Of a stretch of 35,659 bases of DNA, positions 19,920-29,990 are shown piece by piece. Each line of letters begins with the position of its first letter. Positions within the stretch are counted from its first letter, which is position 1. Source of the DNA: an uncultured Opitutia bacterium (GTDB taxonomy: Bacteria; Verrucomicrobiota; Verrucomicrobiia; Opitutales; UBA953); assembly GCA_903831005.1 (NCBI GenBank), contig CAIKWA010000007.1:1-35659 (forward strand), written 5' to 3'. The notes under the pieces were generated by a model. That model was not told the origin of the DNA. It saw only the letters and a program-made list of their open reading frames with translations, and searched no databases. The translations under genes and the position numbers were made by a program.

Positions 19920-21947
19920 TCAGAGGCTCGCCGCCGCCTCTGGGGCGGTTTTGACCGGGGCGAGGCAGGTCTGGCCTACGCACACGCTGTAACCGGCTTC
20001 GGCGGGTTCACGGAGGAGGGTGATGGGCCGGTATGGCCGGGCGTGCGGTGCGGTCTTGTCGTCTCCATTGAGGGCGGCCCGCAGTTCATCCCAGCGGCCC
20101 GCAGATTTTACCGTCGCATAGCCGAGGGCGAAGCGGGCGATGCCGTCCAGCGCATGGGCGACACCGTTCGGGACGTTCTTACAAAGGCCTCCGTAGGCGG
20201 TGGAAAGGTCGGCGAACTCGCGAGCCCAGCGGGGGTCCGCCGAGAGCATCTGGATCTGGCCGAGCCCGTGAAGGAGCGAGGAGTTTCCGGCCGGGACAGC
20301 GTTATCGAACCAGTCCTTCTGGCGGACGGAAAGATCCTCGCGGTCAGCCGGCACCACGAATGAACCGACGGAGTGCGGATCGCCGAAGAGTTCCAGCGAG
20401 GCCAAGAGGATCCGCTCGGCGCGGGCGGCGTGGGGATGGGCCTGTCCGGGCCGCGCCCAGTTGGCGTAAGCCGCGAGGGCGAGTTCCGCTTCGGTAAACC
20501 AGGCGTAGTCGCTGAGGTTGCCGCCGAGCGTGATCTTGTCGCCATGTGCGACCGAGAGGAGCCGGAGGCTTTCAGTGTCCTGAGCGAATTGCTTCCATAG
20601 GGCTGCTTCAAGTTCGTGGGCGAGCTCGACCCAATCCTTACGGTCCAGGATCCAGCCGGCCTTGGCGAGATTGCCGACAAGCAGGGCGTTCCAGCTGAGC
20701 AGGTTCTTGTCGTCGCGCGCGGGTTGAGGCCGGTGGTCGCGGAGGGTGAGCAGTTTGGCGCGTGCAGGAGCGAAGCGTTTCCGCGCCGCATGGTCGCCCT
20801 TGAGCTTGGGGATATTCTTCCCTTCAAAGTTTCCCTTATCGGACAGCCCGTAGGCCTGCGCGAAGGCGAAGGCGTCCTCGCCCAGCGCGGCGGCCACTTC
20901 CGGCGCCGTCCAGACGTAAGTGGTTCCCTCATGGTGGTCGGTGTCGGCGTCGAGCGAGGCGGCGAACAGGCCGTTGGCCGTCCGCATCTCACGGAGTAGC
21001 CAGCCGACCGTTTCGACGCAGACGTCGACGTAGAGCGGATCGCGGTAGCGGGCCCAGGCTTCAGCGTAGGAGCCGAGCAGCTGGGCGTTGTCGTACAGCA
21101 TCTTCTCGAAGTGCGGCACGGTCCAGTCGCGGTCGACACAGTAGCGATGGAAGCCGCCACCGATTTGGTCGAACAGTCCGCCGCGGGCCATGGAGCCGAG
21201 CGTGATGGTCAGGACGGCATCAATGCGGGAGGCGAGCGCGCGGTCGGCTTCGACGGCGGCAGCACCGCGGATGCCGAGGAGGAAGTTGAGCGTGTGCGGG
21301 GCGGGGAATTTTGGCGCGGCGCCGAAGCCGCCAAAGGTATCGTCATGCTGCTCACAGATGCGACGTGCGGCGGCGACAAGATCTTCAGGGGACGGCGCGC
21401 TACCATCGGCGTCCGGCGCCCGGGTGAGGTGCGTGAGGTTCTGCGCGATGGCGTCGGCGTTGGCGGCGAGTTCGGATTTATTGCGATGGTAGAAATCCGA
21501 GACTCGCATCAGTAGCTGAGGCCAAGGGACCTGACCATGGCCGCGGTCCTCGGGCGGGAAGTAGGTTCCGCCGAAGAACGGTCGTCCGTCCGGTAGGCAG
21601 AAGCAGTTGAGCGGCCAGCCGCCGTGGCCTTGGATCATCTGCACGGCATCCATCATGAGTTTGTCGACTTCGGGTCGTTCCTCACGGTCGACCTTGATGC
21701 AGACGAAATGCTGGTTCATCAGGTCGGCGATCCAGGGCTGCTCGAAGGATTCTCGGGCCATCACGTGGCACCAGTGACAGGAGGAGTACCCGACCGAAAC
21801 CAGCACGGGCTTATCCTTCGCCTTGGCCTCCGCGAAGGCCTCAGCGCACCAAGGCCACCAATGCACGGGGTTGGCCTCGTGTTGACGGAGGTAGAGCGAG
21901 CTTTCGTGGGCCAGGCGGTTCGACACGTCTGGAAGGTTGGCATCCAT
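19920..21947 (-). CDS. Thioredoxin-domain DUF255 / YyaL (SSP411) family protein
   Basis: [24 protein letters not shown]...[19 protein letters not shown]; long six-hairpin-like C-terminal region typical of YyaL. Confidence 0.9.
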   Translation of the reverse strand: MDANLPDVSNRLAHESSLYLRQHEANPVHWWPWCAEAFAEAKAKDKPVLVSVGYSSCHWCHVMARESFEQPWIADLMNQHFVCIKVDREERPEVDKLMMDAVQMIQGHGGWPLNCFCLPDGRPFFGGTYFPPEDRGHGQVPWPQLLMRVSDFYHRNKSELAANADAIAQNLTHLTRAPDADGSAPSPEDLVAAARRICEQHDDTFGGFGAAPKFPAPHTLNFLLGIRGAAAVEADRALASRIDAVLTITLGSMARGGLFDQIGGGFHRYCVDRDWTVPHFEKMLYDNAQLLGSYAEAWARYRDPLYVDVCVETVGWLLREMRTANGLFAASLDADTDHHEGTTYVWTAPEVAAALGEDAFAFAQAYGLSDKGNFEGKNIPKLKGDHAARKRFAPARAKLLTLRDHRPQPARDDKNLLSWNALLVGNLAKAGWILDRKDWVELAHELEAALWKQFAQDTESLRLLSVAHGDKITLGGNLSDYAWFTEAELALAAYANWARPGQAHPHAARAERILLASLELFGDPHSVGSFVVPADREDLSVRQKDWFDNAVPAGNSSLLHGLGQIQMLSADPRWAREFADLSTAYGGLCKNVPNGVAHALDGIARFALGYATVKSAGRWDELRAALNGDDKTAPHARPYRPITLLREPAEAGYSVCVGQTCLAPVKTAPEAAASL

Positions 21948-22092
21948 CGGCAGGGTGCAACAAAGACCGTTTCCGAGCCGTTCGACTTGCAGGGGAGGGG
22001 GCGAAGGGCAAAGGTTCGCGGGTGCCTTCCGCCCGCCCCAGCCGCGTCCTCGGCCGTCCCTTCGGACGGTCCGCGGTCAAGCCTGCCTGACC

Positions 22093-23820
22093 ATGTCGAC
22101 TATCCGTATCCTAGAGCCGACGGTGGCCAATCAGATCGCTGCCGGTGAAGTGGTGGAACGTCCGGCCGCGGTCATCAAAGAGCTGCTGGAAAACTCCCTC
22201 GACGCCGATGCGCGCCGCGTGACGGTCGACTTCTCCCGGGGCGGTAAGGCCCAGATGATTGTCGAGGACGACGGGAAGGGCATGACGGGCGATGAAGCGC
22301 TGCTGAGCCTTGAGCGTCATGCGACCAGTAAGATCCAGGTGGCTTCCGACCTCGACCGTATCGCGACCTTCGGTTTCCGTGGCGAAGCGCTCCCCTCCAT
22401 CGCCAGCGTCGCCCGTTTCACGATGCAGACCCGGACTGCCTCCGCTCCCGCGGGTACTGAAATCGCAATTAATGGCGGCAAGCTCGTCCATCGTCGTGAC
22501 CATGGGATGGCGCCGGGTACGCGCATCGAGGTCACCAATCTTTTTCACCCAGTTCCAGCCCGGTTGAAGTTTCTTAAGTCTGACGAGACCGAGGCTGCCC
22601 ATATCGTGCGTCTGGTGCGTCTTTACGCCATCGCCCACCCGGAAGTCGGTTTCCTGCTGCGCGAAGATGGCCGCGAGATCTTCCGTTCGCCGGGCAACGC
22701 ACCTTTGCTGGACCGCGTCCGCGAGATCTGGGGCCGGCAAGTGGCCGAAGAGGTCACCATCATGCCGACCTTCGAGCGTCCGGGCATGCGTCTCAGCGGC
22801 CTGCTGGGTAAGCCAGGCGTGAGTCGCGGTACCCGTCAGGACCTCGTGACTGTTGTCAATGGCCGGCCGGTCGATAGCCGGACGATGGCCTTCGCGCTGA
22901 CGGAGAGCTATCACACGCTGATTCCCAAGGGCCGTTACCCGCTAGCCTTCGTCTTTTTGGAAATGGATCCGGCGTGGGTCGACGTGAACGTCCATCCCGC
23001 CAAGCGTGAGGTGCGCTTCCGCGACGAAGCCAAGGTCCGTAACTTCTTGATCGAGTCCGTCCTCGCCGTCCTACGCGCCCGTGCCGATGACGGGTTGCCG
23101 GCAGCGACGATTCCTTCCGTGTCCGCCGCGGCTCCGCTGACCTCCGCTGCGCCTACGCTGAGCTCGCCGGTCTCTCCAAACGGTGTGCCAGCCGCGTACG
23201 TGCCGCCTTCCGCCTCTCCGGCTGCGACGAATCATGCGCCGGCGGTCCGCCTCGGCTGGCGTCTGCTTTCCCGTCTGCGTGAGGAGAGGGCCGTCTTCGA
23301 GACGCCCACGGGTCTGGCCATCCTCGATATCGGAGCGGCACACCAGCGCGTGCTTTACGAATCCATCCTCGCGCAGTTCACCGCGCAGAAGCCCGTCAGC
23401 CAGCCGATGCTCGTGCCGCTGAGCATCGAGCTTGAACCTTTGCCTGCCGCAGTGCTCAAGGAGCGCATACCGCTACTTGCCTCGGCCGGTTTCGACTTCG
23501 AGGAGTATGGCCGCAACTTCTGGCGCATCCAGGCGCTCCCTGCGTGGCTCGAGCCTGAGGAGGCCTTGGCCTTCGTGCGTGACCTGCTGGCCGAAATGGC
23601 CCGCCGGGAAGGCGACTTTGGTCGTCCCTCGCTGGCCTATGATGCACTCGCCAAGATTGCCGTCATCAAGGCCCGCCGTAAGGGCGACAGTCTTTCGGAT
23701 CCCGAGCTCATGGAGCTCGTGCAGGCGTTGTTCCGCACCGTCCAGCCGGGTAGCTGCCCGCGAGGCCGCCGGACCTACGTCGAGTGGACGGATGCCGATC
23801 TGACCCGCCGGTTCGGCTGA
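22093..23820 (+). CDS. mutL: DNA mismatch repair protein MutL
   Basis: MSTIRILEPTVANQIAAGEVVERPAAVIKELLENSLDADA, DDGKGM, GFRGEALPSIASVARF, VDVNVHPAKREVRF. Confidence 0.96.
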   Translation: MSTIRILEPTVANQIAAGEVVERPAAVIKELLENSLDADARRVTVDFSRGGKAQMIVEDDGKGMTGDEALLSLERHATSKIQVASDLDRIATFGFRGEALPSIASVARFTMQTRTASAPAGTEIAINGGKLVHRRDHGMAPGTRIEVTNLFHPVPARLKFLKSDETEAAHIVRLVRLYAIAHPEVGFLLREDGREIFRSPGNAPLLDRVREIWGRQVAEEVTIMPTFERPGMRLSGLLGKPGVSRGTRQDLVTVVNGRPVDSRTMAFALTESYHTLIPKGRYPLAFVFLEMDPAWVDVNVHPAKREVRFRDEAKVRNFLIESVLAVLRARADDGLPAATIPSVSAAAPLTSAAPTLSSPVSPNGVPAAYVPPSASPAATNHAPAVRLGWRLLSRLREERAVFETPTGLAILDIGAAHQRVLYESILAQFTAQKPVSQPMLVPLSIELEPLPAAVLKERIPLLASAGFDFEEYGRNFWRIQALPAWLEPEEALAFVRDLLAEMARREGDFGRPSLAYDALAKIAVIKARRKGDSLSDPELMELVQALFRTVQPGSCPRGRRTYVEWTDADLTRRFG

Positions 23821-25806
23821 TCAGCGTCGGCCCTTATGGCGCTTCGGCGAAGCCGGCTTCCCGGTGCGCAGCGCTTCAATCTGGTCGCGTAGATTCGCTG
23901 CGCGTTCGAACTGCAATTCGTCTGCCGCCGCGAGCATCTCGGTCTCCATGTCGGCCAGCACGCGCGCGATATCGCGGTCGTCGGTGCCTTCGGCCACCGC
24001 GAGGGCTTCGTCGGCTTCGAGGTCCACGAGGCTCTCCTCGATCTTGCGGGTCGTGCTCTTTGGCGTGATGCCGTACTTCGTGTTATGGGCCTCCTGGCGT
24101 TTACGGCGGTCACCGCAGATGGTCAGAGCCCGCGTCAGGGATTTGGTCATCACGTCGGCATAGAGCAGCACTTTGCCCTCCAGGTGACGGGCCGCGCGGC
24201 CCGAGGTCTGGATGAGGCTCGTCTCGCTGCGAAGGAAGCCCTCCTTGTCGGCGTCGAGGATGCCTACGAGCGCCACTTCCGGAAGGTCGAGGCCTTCGCG
24301 GAGGAGATTGACGCCCACGAGGACGTCGAAGGAGCCAGCCCGGAGCCGGCGGAGGATTTCGACGCGTTCGATCGCATCGATATCGGAGTGCAGGTATTCG
24401 ACTTTCAGGCCGCTATCACGCATGAAGTTGGCGAGGTCCTCGGACATCCGCTTCGTGAGCGTCGTGACCAGGGTACGGAACCCGCGGGCGGCGACGGCTT
24501 TGGCCTCGCCGATGATGTCCTCGACCTGGCCGGCGATCGGGCGGACCTCCATGATCGGGTCGAGCAGGCCCGTCGGGCGGATTACCTGTTCGGCGATGAC
24601 GGCCGAGACCTTGTATTCATGGGGCGCGGGCGTGGCGGAGACGTAGACCGCTTGGTCGACGATCACGTCGAACTCTTCCGGGCGCAGCGGCCGATTCTCG
24701 AGCGCGGAAGGCAGGCGGAAGCCAAACTCTACGAGCCGTTCCTTGCGGGCGCGGTCACCGTGATACATCCCGCCGATTTGGGAGACCGAGACGTGGCTCT
24801 CGTCGATGAACACCAGCTTGTCCTTGGGGAAGAAGTCCAGGAGGCAATGCGGGCGTTCGCCAGGGCGGCGGCCGGACATGTGCATCGAGTAGTTCTCGAT
24901 GCCCGGGCAGAAGCCCGTCTCGCGGAGCATCTCCAGATCGTGCTCAACGCGCATGCGGATACGCTGGGCCTCCACGAGCCGGTTCGTCTTCTCGAAATGG
25001 TCGACCCGTTCTTCGAGTTCAGCGCGGATGGCCGTGGCGGCAGCCTTCACGCGGCCCGGGGCCATCACGTATTGGTTGGCGGGGTAGAGGTCGAACTTCT
25101 GGAGTTGCTTACCTGGTTTTACGCTGACCGGATCGAGTTCGCGGATGGCTTCGAGCGTATCACCCCAGAACTCGAGGCGGACGGCTGACTCCATGTAGGC
25201 CGGCCAGACGTCGATTGTCTCACCACGGGCGCGGAAGTTACAGCGCTCCAGGATGGCGTCATTGCGGACGTACTGGTTGGCGACGAGCTTCGCGAGGAGT
25301 TCATCGCGTCGCATCGTCATCCCGGCCTTGAGGGCGATCATCGCGGCCAGAAAGTCTTCGGGTGAACCGAGGCCGTAGATGCAGGAGACCGAGGCGATGA
25401 CGATCACGTCGCGGCGGGAGAGCAGGGCGCTGCTGGCGCTGATGCGCAGGCGCTCGATATCCTCGTTGATGGCGGAGTCCTTCTCGATGAAGGTGTCCGT
25501 TGACGGCACGTAGGCCTCCGGCTGGTAGTAGTCGTAGTAGCTGACGAAGTATTCGACCGCGTTCTCGGGGAAGAAGTTCTTGAACTCCGAGTAGAGCTGG
25601 GCGGCCAGCGTCTTGTTGTGCGAGATGATCAGCGCCGGGCGCTGTTGCTGCGCGATCAGGTTCGCCATCGTGAACGTCTTGCCCGACCCCGTGACGCCGA
25701 GGAGCGTCTGGCGGCTGTTGCCGGCGCGCAGGGAGGCGTCGAGCGCGGCAATCGCGGTCGGCTGGTCGCCCATCGGGCGGTAGTCGGATTTAAGACGGAA
25801 TTCCAT
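23821..25806 (-). CDS. uvrB: Excinuclease ABC subunit B
   Basis: TLLGVTGSGKTFTMA, YFVSYYDYYQPEAYVPSTDTFIEKD beta-hairpin, DKEGFLRSETSLIQTSGRAARH, C-terminal UVR domain. Confidence 0.97.
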   Translation of the reverse strand: MEFRLKSDYRPMGDQPTAIAALDASLRAGNSRQTLLGVTGSGKTFTMANLIAQQQRPALIISHNKTLAAQLYSEFKNFFPENAVEYFVSYYDYYQPEAYVPSTDTFIEKDSAINEDIERLRISASSALLSRRDVIVIASVSCIYGLGSPEDFLAAMIALKAGMTMRRDELLAKLVANQYVRNDAILERCNFRARGETIDVWPAYMESAVRLEFWGDTLEAIRELDPVSVKPGKQLQKFDLYPANQYVMAPGRVKAAATAIRAELEERVDHFEKTNRLVEAQRIRMRVEHDLEMLRETGFCPGIENYSMHMSGRRPGERPHCLLDFFPKDKLVFIDESHVSVSQIGGMYHGDRARKERLVEFGFRLPSALENRPLRPEEFDVIVDQAVYVSATPAPHEYKVSAVIAEQVIRPTGLLDPIMEVRPIAGQVEDIIGEAKAVAARGFRTLVTTLTKRMSEDLANFMRDSGLKVEYLHSDIDAIERVEILRRLRAGSFDVLVGVNLLREGLDLPEVALVGILDADKEGFLRSETSLIQTSGRAARHLEGKVLLYADVMTKSLTRALTICGDRRKRQEAHNTKYGITPKSTTRKIEESLVDLEADEALAVAEGTDDRDIARVLADMETEMLAAADELQFERAANLRDQIEALRTGKPASPKRHKGRR

Positions 25807-25807
25807 C

Positions 25808-26473
25808 TCAGCCCAGGCTCCCGCGGGCGAGCCACTGCGGGTCGACCTCCGAAAGGTCCTTCACGATGCGATGGGCGCCGACGGGCTCCAGCTGCTCGCG
25901 GGTATTGGTCGTCGCGAGTGCGATGGTGATGAAACCGCCGGACAGGCCGGCCTGCAGGCCCGAGAAGGAGTCCTCGAAGACGAAGGAACTCGCCGGGTCG
26001 CCCCCGCCGAGGGCGCAGGCCTTCAGGAAGACTTCCGGGTCGGGCTTACCCTTCGTGACGTCCTCGCTGGCGACCGCGCCGGCGAAGAAGTGGCCGATGC
26101 CGAAGAGCTCAAAGGACAGCGCCAGATTCTCCTTGTGCGTGGAGGTGCCGATGACACACGGGATGCCGAGATCGTTGAGCGCGCCGCAGAGTTCACGGAC
26201 GCCGGGGAGCAGACGGACATGGCCGGTGCGCGCGATGTCACGATAGAGGGCTTCCTTGCGATTAGACAGGCGCTTCACTTCGGCCGGATCGCGCGACCAA
26301 TTTAGGATGTCGGGGATGATCAGCTCGTTGCGCTTGCCGAAGCCGCGCTTGAAGTGGTCAGCTGGGAGTGGGAGCTTCTCCTCCGTGGCCAAGGCTTCCC
26401 AGGAGCGTTCATGGGCGACGGAAGAGTCGATGACGACTCCGTCCCAATCGAAGACGGCGACGGTGCGGGGCAT
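25808..26473 (-). CDS. HAD-superfamily hydrolase (beta-phosphoglucomutase/phosphatase-like)
   Basis: VFDWDGVVIDS motif I, GTSTHKEN motif II, KGKPDPEVFLKA and VFEDSFSGLQAGLSGG. Confidence 0.88.
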   Translation of the reverse strand: MPRTVAVFDWDGVVIDSSVAHERSWEALATEEKLPLPADHFKRGFGKRNELIIPDILNWSRDPAEVKRLSNRKEALYRDIARTGHVRLLPGVRELCGALNDLGIPCVIGTSTHKENLALSFELFGIGHFFAGAVASEDVTKGKPDPEVFLKACALGGGDPASSFVFEDSFSGLQAGLSGGFITIALATTNTREQLEPVGAHRIVKDLSEVDPQWLARGSLG

Positions 26474-26476
26474 GGT

Positions 26477-27952
26477 TTAGTGCTTATCCCAAGGCAGCGT
26501 GACCTTGATTGGGCGATGTTCCCAGACGTTGAAGGGTTCGAAGATCTGGCCGGGTGCGAGGATGCCGTTCGGGTCGAGGGCCTTTTTGATCGCGAGCATT
26601 GCGCCAATCTCGGCCGGCGTATGCTGGAGCGTGAGGAACGGGGACTTCGCGAGGCCGATGCCGTGCTCGCCCGTGATCGCGCCGCCGAGTTCGACGACTT
26701 TCTCCATCACCTCGCGGATGGCCTGTTCGGCTTTGCGGCAGTGCTCCGGGTTGAACCGGTCGTACATGATGTGCACGTGGAAGTTCCCGTCGGCCGCGTG
26801 GCCGAAGGTCGGGGTCGCCAGGCCGAAGCGATCGCGGATCTCGCGGGTGAAGCGGAGTAGGTCGACGTAGCTGCGGATCGGCACCACCACGTCTTCGTTG
26901 AGTTTGGCATCACCTAGGGCGAACATGGCCTGAGAGCAGGTGCGGCGGAGTTCCCAGAGGGCTTCGGCTTCCGCGGGGTCTTCTGGTGCGCGGAAGGCGA
27001 CCGCATGACGTTTGGCCCACGCGATGACCTTGGTCGCGTCGTCGGCGAGGACGGCAGGGTGGCCGTCGATCTCGACGAGCAGGGCCGCGTGCGTATCGGC
27101 GGAGCCGGCTAGTTCGCTGTCGGTGAAGACGCGCTGGCCGCGGCGTTTCTCCGTGGCGGCGACCGTCTGAACGTCGAGAAACTCGAGCACCGACGGGTTC
27201 ACGCGCAGGGAGATGAGGTCGATGGCTGCCTCAAGCGCGGCTTCGTCGGAACGGAAAGCCAGGAGGAAGGTGCGCCGGGCGGCGGGCAGGACCGAGAGCT
27301 TGAGCGTAGCCTTCGTGATCACGCCGAGCGTGCCTTCGGAGCCGATCCAGAGGTCGCGCAGATTGAGGCCGCTGACGAATTTACGGAGCGGGGCGGCCCA
27401 GCGGACCTTTTCGCCAGTGGGCAGGAAGCCTTCGAGCGCATAGACGTGGTCGCGGACCACGCCGTACTTCGCCGCGCGCAGGCCGCCGGCGTTGGTGGCG
27501 ATGTTGCCGCCGATGCTGCAATGCTTCACCGAAGACGGGTCGGGCGGGAAGAAGAGCCCATGCGGAGCGGCGAGGTCGTTGATGTGGGCCGTGATCGCGC
27601 CGGGCTGCACGGTCGCCATCGCGGAGACCGGATCGATCTCGATCTTGTCCCAATGGTCGAGGTGGATGACCCAACCGCCCTTGATCGGGGCGCTGGCGCC
27701 GGTCGTGCCGGTACCGCGGCCGCGGACCGTGACCGGCACGCGTTGTTCGTTGGCGAGCTTGAGCGTGACGCCGATATCATCCTCCGTCGCTGGGCGAATG
27801 ACCGCCTCAGGCATGAAGGACAGGCGCATGTTGTCGAACGACGCGGCGAAGCATACGGCTTCGTCGGTCAGGACGACCTGCGGACCCAGCTTCGCCAGGA
27901 GGGCCTGGGTGGCGGCGGGATGCGTCTGCGCGGGAGGGCTCACGCCTCCCAT
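26477..27952 (-). CDS. FAD-binding oxidase, glycolate/D-lactate dehydrogenase GlcD-like
   Basis: VRGRGTGTTGASAPIKGGWVIHL FAD-binding segment, SSVKHCSIGGNIATNAGGLRAAKYG, GEHGIGLAKSPFL, DPNGILAPGQIF. Confidence 0.9.
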   Translation of the reverse strand: MGGVSPPAQTHPAATQALLAKLGPQVVLTDEAVCFAASFDNMRLSFMPEAVIRPATEDDIGVTLKLANEQRVPVTVRGRGTGTTGASAPIKGGWVIHLDHWDKIEIDPVSAMATVQPGAITAHINDLAAPHGLFFPPDPSSVKHCSIGGNIATNAGGLRAAKYGVVRDHVYALEGFLPTGEKVRWAAPLRKFVSGLNLRDLWIGSEGTLGVITKATLKLSVLPAARRTFLLAFRSDEAALEAAIDLISLRVNPSVLEFLDVQTVAATEKRRGQRVFTDSELAGSADTHAALLVEIDGHPAVLADDATKVIAWAKRHAVAFRAPEDPAEAEALWELRRTCSQAMFALGDAKLNEDVVVPIRSYVDLLRFTREIRDRFGLATPTFGHAADGNFHVHIMYDRFNPEHCRKAEQAIREVMEKVVELGGAITGEHGIGLAKSPFLTLQHTPAEIGAMLAIKKALDPNGILAPGQIFEPFNVWEHRPIKVTLPWDKH

Positions 27953-27961
27953 CAAGCAGGC

Positions 27962-29905
27962 TTAGCCCAGTTCGGCAAGCCACGCCGTCGCCTCGGCGTC
28001 GGAAGGCATGCGCCAATCGCCGCGGGGGGACAGGGCCAGCGAGCCGACTTTCGGGCCATCCGGCATGACCGAACGCTTGAACTGCTGGCTGAAGAAGCGG
28101 TTCAGGAACGAGCGGAGCCAATGGCGAATCTCCGCCTGGTCATATTTTCCAGCAAAGGCGTGCTCGGCGATCCAGAGGACCTTCGAGGGGCGGAAGCCGT
28201 TGCGGATGACGTGGTAGAGGAAGAAATCGTGGAGTTCGTAAGGGCCGACTAGCATCTCCGTCTGTTGGGCGATTTCACCGTCATCGCCGGGTGGGAGCAG
28301 CTCAGGGCTAACCGGGGTCGCCACGATATCCTCGAGGATGGAGCGTTCGGTGCCGACGTGGCGGGCGTGGGCGGCCCAGCCGACGAGGTGCTTCACTAAG
28401 GTCTTCGGCACGCCGATGTTCACGTGGTACATCGACATGTGGTCGGCGTTGAACGTGCACCAGCCAAGGGCGGCTTCGGAGAGGTCGCCCGTGCCGACGA
28501 CGAAGCCGTGGCTCTGGTTGGCGACGTCCATGAGAATCTGGGTACGTTCGCGCGCTTGGGCGTTTTCGAAAGTAACGTCGTGTTTGCCGGCCGGATGTTG
28601 GATGTCGCGCAGGTGCTGCTCGACGGCCTCGTTGATGGGAATCTCTCGGGCGGTGATGCCGAGGGCCTCCATCAGCCGCATCGCGTTGACGCGGGTGCGG
28701 GCGGAGGTGCCAGGCCCTGGCAACGTAAGTCCGATGATGCCTTTGCGGTCGAGGCCGAGGCGATTGAAGGCCTCGAGGGTGACAAGTAGGGCGAGGGTGG
28801 AGTCGAGGCCCCCCGAGATGCCGATGACGACGTGCTTAAGGCCTGTATGACGGATGCGGCGAGCGAGGCCCGTGGACTGGATGGCGAAGATTTCCTGACA
28901 GTTTTCGTCTCGGCGGTGCGGGTCCGAAGGCACGAACGGATGTTGGCTGAAGCGGCGGCGCAGCTTGGGCGTCTGGCCGGTCGGTACGCCGAGAGTGAAG
29001 CCGATCACGCGCGGGCGGACGGCCACCGGAGCTCCGAAGAAGGTGCTGTTACGGCGGCGTTCGGCCGCGAGACGGTCGAGGTCGATCTGCGAGACGATCA
29101 GCGCGAGGTCGAAGCGGAAGCGCTCGGATTCGCCAAGGACGACGCCGTTCTCGGCGATGAGGCCGTGGCCGCTGTAGACGATATCAGTGCTCGATTCCCC
29201 CGCGCCGGCGGCGGCGTAGACGTAGGCGGCGAGGCAGCGGGCCGACTGCGACTTCACTAGGTCGCGGCGGTACGCGGCCTTGGTGAGAAGCTCGTCGCTA
29301 GCCGAAAGGTTGCAGAGCAGGGTGGCGCCGGCGAGGGCTTGGGCCCCGCTCGGGGGTTCGACGGCCCAGAGGTCTTCGCAGATCTCAATGCCGACCATGC
29401 AATCAGGCATGTCAGTCGCTTGGAAGAGGAGGTCGGTGCCGAAGGGGACTTTTTGTCCGAGGAGTTCAACTTCGGAGACCGGGGCGACCCGGGCGGAGGC
29501 GAACCAGCGCTGCTCGTAGAATTCCCCGGTGTTCGGAAGGTGGGTCTTCGGGACGACCCCGAGGATCTTGCCGCGGGAGACCGCCACGGCTACGTTGAAG
29601 AGGCGTCCATTGACCTCCAGAGGGGTGCCGACGAGGGCGGTGAGGCCAAGCTTAGCCGTGGCCTCGCAAACCTGTCCAAGGGCCTTTACGGCGCCGTTCA
29701 GGAGGGTCCGCTGGCCGAAGAGGTCACCGCAGCTGTACCCGGTTAAGCAGAGTTCGGGGAGGACGACGATTTCCACCCCTTCTTGGGCGGCTTTTTCCAG
29801 AGCCTGAATGATCAGGGTGGCATTGGCCGCAGGGTCCCCTAGGCGGAGGGCCGGCGAGGCGGCCGCCACGGTCACAAAACCGTTCTGGTGGATGCGGTTG
29901 GACAT
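27962..29905 (-). CDS. nadE: Glutamine-hydrolysing NAD+ synthase
   Basis: N-terminal nitrilase-type amidase ([17 protein letters not shown]), [13 protein letters not shown]-loop, [26 protein letters not shown]. Start placed at ATG 29905. Confidence 0.93.
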   Translation of the reverse strand: MSNRIHQNGFVTVAAASPALRLGDPAANATLIIQALEKAAQEGVEIVVLPELCLTGYSCGDLFGQRTLLNGAVKALGQVCEATAKLGLTALVGTPLEVNGRLFNVAVAVSRGKILGVVPKTHLPNTGEFYEQRWFASARVAPVSEVELLGQKVPFGTDLLFQATDMPDCMVGIEICEDLWAVEPPSGAQALAGATLLCNLSASDELLTKAAYRRDLVKSQSARCLAAYVYAAAGAGESSTDIVYSGHGLIAENGVVLGESERFRFDLALIVSQIDLDRLAAERRRNSTFFGAPVAVRPRVIGFTLGVPTGQTPKLRRRFSQHPFVPSDPHRRDENCQEIFAIQSTGLARRIRHTGLKHVVIGISGGLDSTLALLVTLEAFNRLGLDRKGIIGLTLPGPGTSARTRVNAMRLMEALGITAREIPINEAVEQHLRDIQHPAGKHDVTFENAQARERTQILMDVANQSHGFVVGTGDLSEAALGWCTFNADHMSMYHVNIGVPKTLVKHLVGWAAHARHVGTERSILEDIVATPVSPELLPPGDDGEIAQQTEMLVGPYELHDFFLYHVIRNGFRPSKVLWIAEHAFAGKYDQAEIRHWLRSFLNRFFSQQFKRSVMPDGPKVGSLALSPRGDWRMPSDAEATAWLAELG

Positions 29906-29917
29906 CAAAGGACTGTT

Positions 29918-29936
29918 AACGGTCATGTTCACCGTT
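29918..29936. promoter_or_regulatory. Inverted repeat AACGGT-N7-ACCGTT in the nadE/thrB divergent intergenic region
   Basis: 6-bp perfect arms around a 7-nt spacer between two divergent start codons. Confidence 0.35.
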
Positions 29937-29990
29937 GACCGCTGGGGAGGCAACCCGAAAGGTCTGCCCAACCCTGTTAAAGGGGCTCAT

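Noticed and set aside
22054-22069. CCGTCC-CTTC-GGACGG hairpin upstream of mutL
   Set aside because: Short, no T tract or conservation evidence; such hairpins are expected by chance at this GC content.
24085-25188. 367-aa plus-strand ORF antisense to uvrB
   Set aside because: Fully inside the clear uvrB coding region; an antisense open frame from high GC, Asp/Glu/Arg-rich with no recognisable motif.
27446-28252. 268-aa plus-strand ORF antisense to glcD/nadE
   Set aside because: Opposite strand of two well-supported enzymes; no motif.
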